Source: Schistocephalus solidus (lineage: Eukaryota > Platyhelminthes > Cestoda > Diphyllobothriidea > Diphyllobothriidae). Taken from it: a DNA stretch of 64,000 bases. Below the pieces are notes generated by a model. That model was not told the origin of the DNA, ran no database searches, and saw only the letters and a list, made by a program, of their open reading frames with translations. Location of the stretch: contig WEDG01001087.1 in assembly GCA_017591395.1 (NCBI GenBank), positions 1 to 64,000 on the forward strand, written 5' to 3'. Positions 11,075 to 31,762 of the stretch are shown here, piece after piece (within the stretch, counting starts at the first letter, position 1; each line of letters begins with the position of its first letter). A program made the position numbers and the translations under genes.

Positions 11075-12055
11075 GCAGCTCGGATCCCAACTGAGTGGGA
11101 GTGCCATTAAGGCCACATTAGGAAGGAGCCATTGCAGCCTGACTCTCAGTCCGTCAGTCAGCCACTTCACACAAAACTTACTGGGTGGACCACGTGGTTC
11201 GAGTTATCCCGTCAGTTGGCTACCTTCCAAGCCACGGTTTTAAGCGCACTGTGATACTTTCAAGCGCATCAGATTGTTTATTGGGAGAAATTTTCGCTCA
11301 CCCTTAAAATCAGATCACCGTCCAAGCCGGCCATTTGTCTGATGTTTGAATGGGCGCATGGGCTGACAGGCCCTTGTACCCGTCTTAGCGCGCAACGGCA
11401 TGAACTGGCCCCCATAACGCACACAATAGGATTCACTAAGTTAGGGGATATGGATGAGCCATCGCCGTCTGACTCCCAGTCCACTGGTCAGCCACTCAAC
11501 GCACAACACTCACTGGGCCGACGGCGTGCTCTGGTGTAAGCATCAGATTGGCAGCCTTCCAAGCCACCATTTCTATGAGACCGTGATATTCTCAGGAACA
11601 TGGTGATAGTGATGTTGTTGTGTTTGTATTGGTGAAGGTAGTGTGCGCTGATGTGGGTTAGCCTACGGCGGTTTATCGCAGGTTTTCGTGGAGGCGAATG
11701 TGACCTAATAGGCCCATGTGGCGTGTAAAGGTGCGGGAACAATTGAGACAGTGGAGGCTGGCGCGGCGACTGTATGTCGGAGACCCAGGCCCTGGTTCAC
11801 CAGCCTCCGTGAGATGGATTCGCAGGTGATCGACCAGGCCGATTGCTGAGGTGAAGTTGCGAGCACAGTGCGGGCAGCAGAAATAGGGCGTGATGATGTA
11901 TTGCTGAAAATACGTGTTTTCTAACTGACTTTGCAATAGGAATAATTGGGTTCCTCCGCGCAGATAAAGAGCGGGCGCATTTTGAGAAAAACTGTGCGTT
12001 GGCAGTGTTGGTTCGAAGTAACGAAGCCATGCCGCGTTCGTCCTGGGCCCTGCTC
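11075..12055 (-). mobile_element. RTE-like LINE 3' end with zinc fingers (copy E4)
   Basis: This fragment matches the 3' third of E3. It contains two C2H2 finger units on the minus strand (about 11,936-11,690), a 3' UTR with the conserved CGTGATAT..CTC hairpin-like stretch near 11,580, and the distal 3' UTR to about 11,080. The fingers read CCPHCARNFTSAIGLVDHL followed by a histidine pair, and CLNCSRTFTRHMGLLGH followed by its second histidine. A linker AGEPGPGSPTYSRRA separates them. It is truncated on the 5' side near 12,050, where unique sequence starts. Confidence 0.75.
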
Positions 12056-14206
12056 CCCTTTATTCTGTTGTTCTCAAAAATAAATGTTCTTGTTCTGATG
12101 GCAGATTGTTGTGCCTACCGGTTCTGTACAAGATTTTTCGAGGACACTTTGATTGATTTTTGCTAATTCGATTGGCGGGTCTATGATGTCCTTTATCATC
12201 TTTATTTTCCTACAGTAAAGTCCTCATAAGAAAAAAAAACTAGGCAAGCGTTTATGGACCATTCTGACAGCCTGACCGTTTCGGTAATTTTACATAGGCT
12301 TCACCCCAACATACTTGACTACTTAGCGCACCGGTCGTCTCAAGCAGCTGGGTCTTCTGAATCTCTCCTACCCCTTGGCCTTCAGGCAAATTGATTAATG
12401 GTTTTCGCTGGATTGCGATAAGTTTTTACGTCCCATGCACCTTCGTCAGTGAGACAGCCTGTCAGATCCCTAGGTACATATCAAGGCGTTTCCAAACTAA
12501 CTATCTTAAACTACCGCGGGCGTGGCTGACTTCAGGGCTACGGCCTAAAATTTTGTCGCCCATTTTTATCTTCCTTGAGGTGTTGCTTTCTAGGCAAGTG
12601 AGGTGGCTTATAGCCACAAAGTGATTTCCATTGATAATGACTGTTATTTTAGTGAATTCCTCAGCTTACCTCAGTTGGAATATAAAAACCATTTTCTGTG
12701 TGCCTGCGCCTATTCCAAAGTTAATATGCCTGGAGACGAATGGATCCACACCTCATTGGCCCTCATCTTCCATTATGGTCCGCTAGAGTATTCTGGTGTG
12801 GCCTTCACACGGCAAATTTTTAATCAGTTCCCATCTGTTCAGTAATCAGTGTGGTTACTTGTCCGTTTATCTGGGTGGACGTCTGTCGGTATAGAAGCAC
12901 GGAGCGACAAATGAAACGATGCATTGGGTGCATAGCAATGTTTCCTATATGAGAAACCAGTTTTTTTGTATTTAATGCAGCCTGGAGTGCCCAGTTTCAC
13001 TAACTTATGCAAACACCAACGAGAGCTCAGCTTTGTTCCACCTAGAGGAAATACTCAGAACCAATGCCTGAGCTTAGAAAAATAACACGGAATGTTAATG
13101 ATAGCAATCAAGGTAATTGATGTGCGTATTCGTCGTAAGGTGTTCAGCAGAAGGCTGACAGACATCAGCCTGCATTTTCAAACGTTCATCTATCATTTTC
13201 GCAATTTCGTCAACGGGACACTCAAGTTACTTCATCCTCTCCTGATTGTAGTAAGACTGCCATCCTCAACCGCAACAAAGGAAGAGAGCTGCCAACCTCA
13301 CTGCGTCAAGTTCCGCCTCATATAATTGGACAGTTTTTGGACATGCTTTGTTTTGAGCCGGTAAGATTTTATTTACTTGTGCACTGGATTCAAGTATAGC
13401 GCGATTGGTGTGTGTGATTAAGCTCGCTGTACGAACTTTGTACAGCTGCGTACAAATAAACCGTATGGCTTCTTTTTATCATCAAGTAGGAGACTTTGGG
13501 TGGTTAACTTGGCAAATTTGTATTCTCAAGCTGTTATTCCTGAAACCTTGACTAAAATTATCCGATAATTCTTTGAAATGCCAAATATTTACATTCATGG
13601 GATGGGTATACATTAATAAAGGCTGTGAACTTGTCACCCCATGTCACTGTCATTTGGCCAATATCTCTATGATTATAATAAATACTACTAGCCCATAGTG
13701 CGTAATATATTAAAATTAAATTATTCCCCCACGCGCTAAAAGCCCGGGCACTGGTTTTGCCACGCTGTCAAGATTGCAAATCATTAAACAACTGATCGTA
13801 TGCTGGCAATTGATAAATGTTAGGTGATTATTCCGTTAAAGCTGACGAATTTCAATTCAAATACCCATATAAACTTTCGGACCAAGCGTACAGCGGTTTT
13901 TCCAGAAGGATTTATTCAAATTTCACGCATTAATTTCGGAGAAAAGTAAAAATCCCAACAATGCGTATGGTGTTTAATTGTAAGATAATTCATGAAGTGC
14001 TTGGAAGAGTGCGACTGGTCACGTGTTCTTAACACTCGCCCATCCACTCCTGTTCATACCTCATTTCAGGTCCAGTCTAGGGCTCGCGGGGGCGATTTAT
14101 TCGGCAAGCCGGATAAATCGCAGAGCGCTACCGTAAACGTTTTAAAGACCGCTTTCCATTGAGAAGTTGTTGTGTTCTGTATGGCTCACTTTTATAACCA
14201 TTTTAG
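12056..14206. other. Low-copy sequence, probable DRC1 intron
   Basis: No LINE similarity or convincing exon is seen here. Open frames are short and show no recognisable protein. Because the first visible DRC1 exon begins at 14,207 and is internal, this stretch is presumably intron. The upstream DRC1 exons were not found, so they lie left of the window or were missed. Confidence 0.5.
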
Positions 14207-22761
<8,555 letters not shown>

Positions 22762-24550
22762 TGAAGAATTCCAAGTAATTCCCCAGGGTTTCATCACCAT
22801 GCAGGTTCTTCCTGACGACCAGAGATGCGAAACCGGATTTCCCATTCAGACTTGACCACTTATACTGCAAGCCTGCTGCCACCTATTTCATATCCAGTAA
22901 ATGACAGAGCATGAGTTGTTTGATTTTTCTTGAAAGCTATGCAAACAGTGGCCCGCGTAGATATATCGAAAAGCGTGGGGAGAAATGCACAAAAGTAATT
23001 CAGAAAAACAACTTTTGAGGTTTAGTCATAATGACAAAATTTTAAACGTTGACAGAGTGGTCAGGTGAAATTCATTCCTGTTCGTTTAGGTGCGTAAAAG
23101 TATGGGTTCTATGTAAAGGTAAGGGTCGAACACATGTACCTTCGTTAGGGGCGTGCGATGGAACCTTAAACTCTTGGAGGTGGAAGTGGACAAGCGAAAT
23201 CCTCTCCTATATAATCGCTGAGAAGGTATTCTGCTGAAGTAGCACTTTTTCAGTTCAATTGTCATCAGAATGTTTTGGAAATCCTGTGCAAGTTTCCTTT
23301 CCTGACTTCCATTTAGTAGTATAATTTAGAGGTATAATTAGAATCGATCTCATGTGAAAGGTTTTGTACTGAACGTTCACGAATCCGCTGGTGGTAATAT
23401 GATTAACATCCCTTCAGAATGGAATTTGAAAAGTATTTTGGTTGGCAGTTTATGCGTCAATGCAAAACAATAATGATATACAACTGCGTACTATTTTGTT
23501 GCAAGTAACATATTTATTTTATAAATATCCTTCAAATCTGTGCACTACCGTATTGTAAGAGCAACAGAGTTCGGGTGAAAAATAAACGTTTCACTACTTT
23601 TAACGTTTTCATGGGCTGGTGATTCCACTCTCGCAACAACAACATTAACCACGTTCAGCACAACCGAAGTATTTATGTATTGCTCTTCGCACCTACCGCT
23701 GTTAGTTTGTGCGAAATACTGCAAGTTGACATAAAAGTAATTATGCCACTATCGTAGATCTGGCCTGTCACCTGCGAATACCTGTAGTTCAAAGGTGATA
23801 TTTTTGGTGTCAAGTTTGACAAGTAGTTTCGTACTTTAGCCTTTTGCAACAGCAGTACCAACCGATTCCCACGTAGTCCAATTCATTCGGTGTCTCTCCC
23901 GGTCTATAGTTCTCAGTGGGACAATGCTTTATCAAACTGTCTTGCGTGAATTGCCGAGTCAATTGATGCAGTGCATCTTTTTTTCAAACTGTCACCGACG
24001 TTACCTAAATCAACCGACCTACATTGATATAGAAACGAAGAAAATGGTTCTATTGGGATTTTCCAACTTTTCGACGGAATCTTATCTGTTTACCTAGTAC
24101 TTGTTAGGATTTTAAACTCGCGCGATCGTCAAATTTAGTCTTCGTATTTCAGCGTCGTGTTCACGCGACAAAGTCATATATTTGAGGGGAAAATCGATGT
24201 ATTACTAGCTCTGACCCTTTCAAATAGCAGACCTACGCAACTGTTCGGTAAACATGTCGAGGGTATTATTTTAAGACTGAGATCTAGGACATCGAACTCC
24301 AGATCAATTAGGCTAGCGTAAGCTGATCAATTTTCTAAACTAGCAAAGAAAGAACGTCAATATTTTTAAATAATAATTGTTGTGGATTATCCTGAATTTG
24401 CCTATCCGACCTGCTTCTTTCAGCCCAATGCACGTCGTAAAAATTTGACTGCACGTGGTTGAATATTGATTCCTGCGTTGCACGTGGAGGGCCACCGTAA
24501 AAGGCCGAATTCCACATTTGTCGCATTCGCCGCCAGAGCACTTCCTCCTA
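22762..24550. other. DRC1 3' UTR and intergenic sequence
   Basis: Low-copy AT-rich sequence with an AATAAA at 23,581. No further exon or repeat is supported. Confidence 0.5.
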
Positions 24551-25537
24551 ATGGCCGGATACAGTTTAACGTCCTTCCGAGACTCCGCTCCCGACGACCC
24601 TAAGGTGCATGCAAAATATGAGTACTGTACGCTGTGCCTCAAAACCCGGAACGTCTACGTCAACCGACCAGAACGTCCAAAAGCCTTTACCGGTCTGTTG
24701 CGCAGGCGGGTGCTGACCAACGATGCTACTAGCGGGACTGGTTCTAGGAAGGTTAGAAACGGTCGCAATCCAATCGCACGCGTAGTGAAACCAATAAAAG
24801 TAAAGGATCCCAGACCTTCCACACGCCCTCCCACAGGCCCCCCCACACGCCCTTCCACACGTTCTTCCGACATCACAGTAGACGCTAAATATCCATCGGA
24901 ATTTTCGTTCTCTGACATCAGTGAGGTCAAGACTGTAAAGGAAAGCCAATCTAGGCAGTCCACGTGGGACGCAGCCTCGCCAGAGGCTATCTACACAACA
25001 GACCAGTCTAATGTCGACTTTGTGGACTTGAAGAAAGCCGTTTCCGGCGACCCCTTACCAGTGTCATCCCAGTGCAGGACAGGAATCTGACCTGAGCCAC
25101 TGTTATTCAGTCAAGGCATCGGTACTGACGCCAGCCACGGCAACGGTGGTAGACTCTAATGCCAGGAAAAGCTTATACACTTTCACGCTCTCCTCACCAT
25201 GGGCTCCGAAGGAAATGTTGCAGACGGAACAGTTAAAAAGACGTCTACAAACAGAGGCGTTGCGTAGTATTGATAATTCTACATATTCTTCCACTGAGGA
25301 CACGATAACTGAAGCGTCTTTTGGGGGTGTGCGTGCCGAGAGTGTAACGAACATGGTGTGGGACGTACAGGAGTGTCGCACAGACTGTTATAATGCCAAG
25401 GCCTTTGGTGATAATCCTTTTTCTTCTCCCCCCTCCACATTCAAGGGCTTCTAGTGGATTTACCTCCCCTCTTTCAGACAGTGACTCAATTATTGGAGAA
25501 AACAAATTATGCCTCAAAGTTAACAGACAAAAAGTAA
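24551..25537 (+). CDS. Unidentified coding-like locus, frame changes or mini-introns
   Basis: From the ATG at 24,551 a frame of 179 codons runs to TGA at 25,088. It starts MAGYSLTSFRDSAPDD, has CTLC (two Cys), Arg-rich GLLRRR, a short Pro/Thr/Arg repeat RPPTGPPTRPSTRSS, and an acidic Ser-rich end. The +1 frame is open from before 25,083 to 25,453 (VVDSNARKSLYTFTLSSPW and onward), and a third frame is open after that. One reading uses small introns of 55 bp (25,061-25,115) and 38 or 47 bp (from 25,408 to 25,445 or 25,454), the second with a strong pyrimidine tract, ending at TAA 25,535-25,537 after LFQTVTQLLEKTNYASKL. The other reading is an unspliced gene broken by two frameshifts. I do not recognise the protein. 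Base composition here is richer in G+C than the surroundings, which favours coding. Confidence 0.4.
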
Positions 25538-27083
25538 AGCGACGGAAGTTCATGAAGACCGAAGCTATCGTGCGGACGGCTCACCGCAGTTTAGGCTCCT
25601 GTTTGGTCTCTTAGGCGAGGTTGAGTCGTGGGGGCCTAACGGATTTTTCTATTTTACTGGTGACTGATTGTTCCTCTTCCTTGTATCGACCTCAGTATTA
25701 GGTGATTTTGAATTTTATTTTGTTTATTTTTTTGTTCCTTTCACTAGTTTTCTTTCAGTCATTAGTACATGCATCTCTATATCATGCGACCTTTGCTTCT
25801 ACAAACTCCCGAAAATGAGGACATCTTACAACACTCTAATTGCAGGTTTTAACGAACGATTCCAGGACAGATTGAGTTTAAGCGTGGGTACGTAGTTGCG
25901 GTTAATCGGGAGACAACTTGAACCTAAGTGACATAAAGATGACTAGCCAAGAGCGTATTGCGTAGCACAAACTATCATTATCGATGTGGCTGTTGTGTCA
26001 TTCACTCGACTATGGGTTCTAGTGTTCTTTATGAAGATATTAAACCATATTAAGAGTTGTAACCACATGCCACTGAATTTATTAGTCATGGGAGTCGGGG
26101 GCGGGTTAGGTGAGTAAATTTGATGTGAATCCTTTTCATAAAAGTATATATGCGTAGAGGGTGAGATGATAGAGTATGCGGGTATTTTGGCACACAAATT
26201 TTTCGGACTTATTCTGCCTCCATTCAGCAACTAATAAACCTGAACACCACTGTGGCCAAAAACACAAGCATGCGCTTGCTAACGGTGCAGCTGGTCCACA
26301 GACAGTAGTTGGCTATCTGCCTTTGGGTAGCTTGCTTCGGGTAGCTGGTAGGTAAAATGCCACTTCCCCCGGCATCTGCCAGACCCCGACTGTATGTTAA
26401 GAGATAGATAATCGTTCATCAACTGCCTGCCTAGACCTATTTTTCACTATCATGATCGAGTATACTGCGTTTCATTTGCAAAGTTCTCTTTTACGGATAT
26501 CTAGTACTCGTGGGTTATCTACCAGTCGTACATTGATAAACCCATCCATCTGCGCCATTAATAGTCCTTCATTAACGAAAGTTGTGAAAGGCACAAGGAA
26601 TCAATATATGGTGCGACCCAATAACGAATTTCAGGCAGTATTCAAGTTTGAAATAAAAATACAACTAATCCATGTGTTCCTAAACCCAATTAAAGACTTG
26701 TAAATTCCCCATAACGGAAAACAGTTTTAAATAGCTGATTAACTTGACAATTTCGAAGTTGTCACTTTTGGCGGATGAACTGTGACTCTGTTTTCTACAG
26801 TTACTTGATACACCAATTGTACAGAAGACGGATTAGGTTCTTCTGAAAATATCTAGGACTCCTGGATTGGGATTGAAGTTCTTAGACTGTAGCCGGCAGG
26901 CTACAGTATTTAATTAGAAGCGAAGTAATTAAATAAAATTTGATTAATCTTAAAATATTTCCACGATAATATCCAGCGTTTTCATGTTCTTTCGTTCGGA
27001 TCCATTCAGAGGTTCCTTATGAACTTTTCGGAACCGGTCTGGTCAATTGTTGTATATAATATACATAAAATGTGCGGTACCGT
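25538..27083. other. Unassigned low-copy sequence
   Basis: Nothing supportable beyond short chance frames. An AATAAA at 26,233-26,238 could serve the locus upstream, but it is far from it. Confidence 0.4.
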
Positions 27084-27166
27084 GTCAGGATGGCCGAGCG
27101 GTCCAAGGCGCTGCGTTCAGGTCGCAGTCCACTCTGTGGGCGTGGGTTCGAATCCCACTTCTGACA
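27084..27166 (+). tRNA. tRNA-Leu (anticodon CAG)
   Basis: 83 nt fold into a full cloverleaf. The acceptor GTCAGGA pairs with TTCTGAC (one G-T), with discriminator A at 27,166. The D arm includes TGGCCGAGCGG. The anticodon stem CTGCG/CGCAG is around a 7-base loop with CAG at 27,118-27,120. A long variable arm is present, as expected for Leu. The T arm GTGGG-TTCGAAT-CCCAC carries box B. A run of seven T (27,170-27,176) is the Pol III terminator. No intron and no CCA, as normal for a nuclear eukaryotic gene. Confidence 0.97.
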
Positions 27167-27169
27167 GTC

Positions 27170-27176
27170 TTTTTTT
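27170..27176 (+). terminator. RNA polymerase III terminator of tRNA-Leu
   Basis: Seven consecutive T residues begin four bases after the discriminator base. Confidence 0.85.
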
Positions 27177-27289
27177 CTCTTTTGTCCGTTTCTTATGACA
27201 TGGAAAATACTTTTAGTACCTGTTAGCTAAAGGAGGCCATTTCACTATCATGTTTTCTAGGGGCTAAAGGCGACTAGGCAGGGCTGGTG

Positions 27290-27667
27290 CAGGACGAATA
27301 GCGCGGGAAGCGAAGTAGTCACTTCTTGACGAATAGCAGGACGAATAGCGCTGAAAGCGAAGTAGTCACTTCTGGCAGTGATTATCATTACTGCCCACTG
27401 ATTTCAATAAGAACGAACTCATCCTGCATTCCTACTCTCGAGACGCACTACGTGCTATGACCATGACGGTACCCCGCAACACCCTCCGGGCTGCTCGGGT
27501 GCGTCCGCTTACTCTAGCAACCTGGAATTTTTGTCCCCTTTTAGACAATTCTAGGCACAGTAAACCGGAATGGAGGATGGCGCTAGTCACTCAGGAACTG
27601 CGCGCTACAATGTGGACATCCCCGCACGCAGCAAAACCTGATTATCCAACCAAGGCCGCTCCAACAG
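27290..27667 (+). mobile_element. RTE-like LINE 5' fragment (copy E5)
   Basis: The frame from 27,457 reads RAARVRPLTLATWNFCPLLD and then KPEWRMALVTQEL, matching the start of the endonuclease in E1 and E3. The frame is lost within about 60 codons. Upstream (27,290-27,374) lies a 39-bp block repeated once with a 47-bp period. The fragment ends at an inverted repeat that abuts the 3' tail of LINE A3. Confidence 0.65.
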
Positions 27668-27695
27668 AAGGTGTAAACGGCACCGTTTACACCTT
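27668..27695. repeat. Perfect 13-bp inverted repeat with 2-nt loop
   Basis: Arms AAGGTGTAAACGG (27,668-27,680) and CCGTTTACACCTT (27,683-27,695) are exact reverse complements around CA, followed by more T. It sits at the junction between E5 and A3. Confidence 0.9.
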
Positions 27696-27867
27696 TTTTC
27701 AATTCTATTCAATTTATTGAGGGGAATAGGCATGGGCCTTTGAGTACCCTATTTGTAACGTAAAATTAAGTGCGGTATACAGAGAAACCGTGTGGGTTGC
27801 AAAGGTACAAATAGGGTCATAAAATATGACAAGTGGTGCACGACTCTCGAGGGTTAAGATAAATTCC

Positions 27868-29446
27868 TCATCGCTCAGGCTCGTTTTGGAACATAAAACT
27901 GTCAAGGTTCCTTTTAAAGCTTTCCAGCGATGGTGACATCACAACGTCTTCAGGGAGGGCATTCCATGGTTTAACCACTCTGACAGAGAAGGAGAACTTG
28001 CGCACATCCAGTCTCGCCTGCTGGACACGCAGTTTCAATGGGTGACCTCGGAGATGGGTCGCGCTGGCAAATTCAAAGAATTCCGAGAATTCAAGGCAAC
28101 AATCCAATCCCTGCACAATGCGGAATGTCTGCAGGAGATCACCACGCATTTGCCTATAAATCAAAGGGAACAGATTAAGATTCATTAGGCGGGTTGGATA
28201 TGGCAAGGAACTTTGACTTCTAACCATTTTGGTGGCTTTCCTCTGTACTCTTTCGAGGCAGTTCTGATCTTGAACTGTCCAGGGTTTCCAAGCTTGCATA
28301 GCATATTCAAAATGCGGCCTAATGAACGTTCCAAAAGTCTTAGCGAAGAGATCTTCGTCGAAATCCAAAAAGGCTCGTCTGATGGCATGCAACACCGCAA
28401 TTGCGCTCTTTGCTACTTTCGAGCAGTGAGACGATGGTTTAAGGTGGTGGTCGTCAGCACACCAAGGTCCTTTTGGGTTTCCACGTCTTTTAAGGCGTCA
28501 CCGTTGAGAAAGTAGCTTCTAATTTCGGCAGATCCAGATGGGTTGCCTAAGCGAAGTATTGTACACTTATCAACGTTGAACCGCAAAAGCCAATGATTCG
28601 ACCACTCCTCCAGCCGAGTTAGGTTGATCTTCAGTTTATCTTCGTCAGCAGGGCTCTGGATTACATTCCAGATTTTAATGTCATCGGCAAACATTGCTGC
28701 TTCACAGTCGAGATTCCTGATACAATCGTTCACGTTTATTAAAAACAGTATTGGCTCTAGTACTGAACCCTGAGGAACCCCACTCTCGACCGCAGCAGAA
28801 CTTGACCTCTCTTGGCCGATGCACACAACCTGGCGCCGACCCACGAGGAAGTTTTCAATCCACTTGAGGAGGTTACCTCTGATTCCAATTCTTTCTAGCT
28901 TGTACAGCAGTCTCTTGTGTGGCTAAGTATCGAAGGCCTTTGAAAGTCAATGAAGGCAATGTGAACCGCGTGTCTATCTTAAAGTGCTTGAATCCACCTG
29001 TGGAGCGAATACAGCAAATTCGTTGTGCATGATCTTCCTTTTCTGAACCCGTGTTGACAGCTTGATAACAAATTATGAGTCTCTAGAAATTTCACCGATT
29101 CGCTCTTGATGATCCTTTCCATAATCTTGCCAAGGATGCATGTCAAGCTTATGGGCCTGTAGCTTGTCACTGACGCCCGGCTACCGATTTTGTAAAAGGG
29201 ATTTATATGTGCCAGCTTCCAATCGAAAGGAAGTGTTTTGGAGTCAAATGACTTTTGAAAGAGCACTGACAGAGGTGCGGAAAGTTCATTGGCGAGTTCT
29301 TTCAGAAGCTTGGGTGGAAGCTCATCTGGTCCTGGAGATTTCGACTCTTTTAGTTCTTTTAATTCCTTTTGGATCAGAAATTCTGAGAATACTATGTGGC
29401 TAATGCTTACAGTCGGCGGGTTATCCACTGAGGGACGAAAGAACAT
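27868..29446 (-). pseudogene. Reverse transcriptase of LINE A3
   Basis: 29,446-28,979 reads KESKSPGPDELPPKLLKEL, WKLAHINPFYKIGSR and QHGFRKGRSCTTNLL. After a broken motif A region (28,980-28,850), 28,844-28,413 reads SGVPQGSVLEPILFLINVND and AMFADDIKIW (FADD intact). 28,395-27,868 is the tail with FEYAMQAWKPW. Motif A (the first catalytic Asp) falls in the damaged segment. Confidence 0.8.
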
Positions 29447-29899
29447 TGCCTAGTTTGTGAAGACTGAGCGGTAGAACTGTGAAAAGTACTCGGATTTTTC
29501 CCTTTTTTCAGAAATTTCGACGCCCACGGCAGTCTTAATCATCGGTATTCGATGTTTATTCCTTGTATATCTACGGAGGTAACTGTAGACTCACTTTGGA
29601 TTCTGTGTTGCCTTTTGCAGCAAAGTCTTCTCAAATTCTCTTCGCATTTTAAGAATAAGGCTTCTCATTTTGTTTCTCTGTGTTTTATAATTATTAAAAT
29701 AGGTGACTTGATTAGACTCGCAATATTTTCTGCACAACTTGTGCTTCCTGTTTATTTCCATTTTTAAGTTGCTGTCTAGCCACCCAGGACGCTTGCTGTG
29801 ATGGACACTCGTTAGTGGGCAGTGGTTGTCCATAAGTTGCAGAAGAACATTTCGGAAGGACTCCCAATCTTCGTTCATGGTGCTCGAAAACGTTTAGGT

Positions 29900-30690
29900 C
29901 CAGTTGATGTCTATTAAATCTGCTTGCATCTGATGAAAGTTTCCTCGCCAAACGGTACGCCGTTTTTCCTCTATAGCAGGCGCAACGGAGAATAAGGAGT
30001 AGTCCCACATAAGCACCGTATGATCACTACGACCGAGCGGAGGCATGGAAATAATCTCGTCAATGCTGCCTGATGTTTTCGTGAAAACCAGGTCAAGACA
30101 GTTAGCCCTTTGTCCTTCACGTGTTCTGATGGGGAAAGGGACATGTTGTGTGAGGAGTGCCTTCAAGGTCTTTTGCAGAAAAACATGATCAAAAGTCGAT
30201 TTCGGGCATGATGATTGAACAGTGCTCCAGTTGATTCCTGGTGCGTTTTAGTCACCCATAATCATGACATTAGGTCGACTGGAGACATTTTCTAATTGTT
30301 CCAACAAGTGGGTGTCCGTGACTCGGTCTATCCTAGGTGGCCGATAGACAATGAGGACATCTCGACATGGAGAGCCAAGAGCCTTGATGTTCAACCATAT
30401 GGCTTCCGTGCTGCACGCAAACTTGCTCGTCTCGTCAGACACTATTAGCACGGCTTTCACATACACAATTATTCCACCACCCTGTCGGTTTTCTCTGTCC
30501 TTCCGATATATTTGGTATCCAGACAATGTTATTCACTATCTCGAATACTGCCCGACAGCCAGGTTTCGGTTACTGCTATCACATCCGGAGATACTTCGGC
30601 AAGGCAAATTTTTAACTCATCAAGTTTTGATAAAAGGCTTTGTGCATTTGTACAAGCACTTCAATTTTGCGCCATCCAAATTTCCTGTTG
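29900..30690 (-). pseudogene. APE endonuclease of LINE A3
   Basis: Across frames: LSKLDELKICLAEVSPDVIA then VTETWLSG (E-T block), SGYQIYRKDRENRQGGGIIVY, DVLIVYRPPR, IMGDxN near 30,250, and LDLVFTKT with GRSDHTVLMWDYSL (the S-D-H catalytic block) at 30,166-29,990. This is the full order of a LINE endonuclease, but one shift lies near 30,650 and stops lie near 30,245. Confidence 0.75.
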
Positions 30691-30759
30691 CGTTTGTCAA
30701 TTTTTTATGGGCCCAACTGCGTCTCCTCTAACGTCAAGTTCGCAGTAATGCTCTGACTA

Positions 30760-31342
30760 CAAAAACATATGCTGCACCGTTGCTTAATGCTACAAAAAAG
30801 GCTGACGTCAAAAAGCTCGTCGATTTCGAAGAACCGAAGATGAAGAATTTGAATTCGAAAAAGGCCAAGGTAATTTCAAAAATGAGTTCCAACTCCGAAT
30901 AAAGCTCGTTCTAACTGATAGACGCTCAAGCGAAATCCTCTAGTGGTGATACAGGAGCAAGTGCAGAAAAAATGGGCAAAGTTCCCAAAAGGGGTTTGCA
31001 ATTAACTTTAGGAAGCTTGCTATTACTGACGCAAATATCCTCGTCCATCAAAGTATAAATCTTCCTGATACTGATGCCCTATCAACAACTCAGAGCACAA
31101 AGTCACCAAACAGAAATTTCGACCGAAAACGCAATCTTCGTATTAAAGGGGCTCCCGACTCCACTTCTCCATGTTCAAAGGAAAGGTTGGAACAAAACCT
31201 CGGTCCTTTCCGAACCTATTTAAATTCGACTTATCAAGATGGTGAATGCGTTACCCTGCACAAAGCATTACGTTTAGGAAAAGTGAGTGTTTCAAATGAA
31301 CTATCATCAACGAGGCCTCCCGAAGTCATTCAAGAAAAGTGA
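30760..31342 (+). pseudogene. ORF1 remnant of LINE D
   Basis: The frame ending at TGA 31,340-31,342 reads RKRNLRIKGAPDS, then LGPFRTYLN, then ALRLGK and RPPEVIQEK. The order RNLxIKGxPxS ... RLGK ... RPxxV is the pattern of the nucleic-acid-binding domain in LINE ORF1 proteins. A Lys-rich stretch lies upstream (30,800-30,900). Frames are broken at about 30,900-31,010. Confidence 0.55.
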
Positions 31343-31762
31343 TGTTTAGGCTTCACACGCCAGAGAACGGAGTATGACTCGCTGTAGCTCACACAGGGAT
31401 GTGTTTTTTTTAGCCAGAATGCGAACCGACAGAAAGGCAAAAAATTGAAAATGCTGAGGACAGAACTGAAGAGGAGAATCGAAAGGAGGAAAACGGGCCC
31501 AAAGAAAGGACGTGGAAATCAAAGTGATGAAGAGGTCTTTCTTGTGGCAGGTCCTAACCGAGACGAGGGACACTAAATACGATGAACCCAACTGTACAGA
31601 GATCATATGACAAAAGGAAGGAGCACCAGAGCTCGGTTGACAACCACACATCAGACTTCAGTGTAGGTGGGATGGGCACCAGTTCGTCTCAAAAAGCACT
31701 GACAGACTCGAGCTTTCATTTGCACGAAAGGAACAGAAGTTAATATGGAGGAGTTACCCAGT

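Larger units (their letters stand above)
27698..30740 (-). mobile_element. LINE family A, near complete (copy A3)
   Basis: A CR1/Jockey-like element reading leftward: APE endonuclease (about 30,690-29,900), linker (29,878-29,591), reverse transcriptase (29,446-28,413), C-terminal tail (28,395-27,868), 3' UTR and the TTGAAT-type tail at about 27,698. It matches A1 closely at the 3' end. Several stops and shifts break it (for example near 30,650, 30,240, 28,925 and 28,400). Confidence 0.85.

Noticed and set aside
14070..14128. Possible extra DRC1 exon after TCATTTCAG
   Set aside because: It is open and ends near a GTAAAC donor, but the encoded VQSRARGGDLFGKPDK does not resemble DRC1.
24566..24963. 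Two minus-strand frames rich in Arg, Gly and Cys
   Set aside because: Shadows of the plus-strand locus and its 12-bp repeat; no independent signal.
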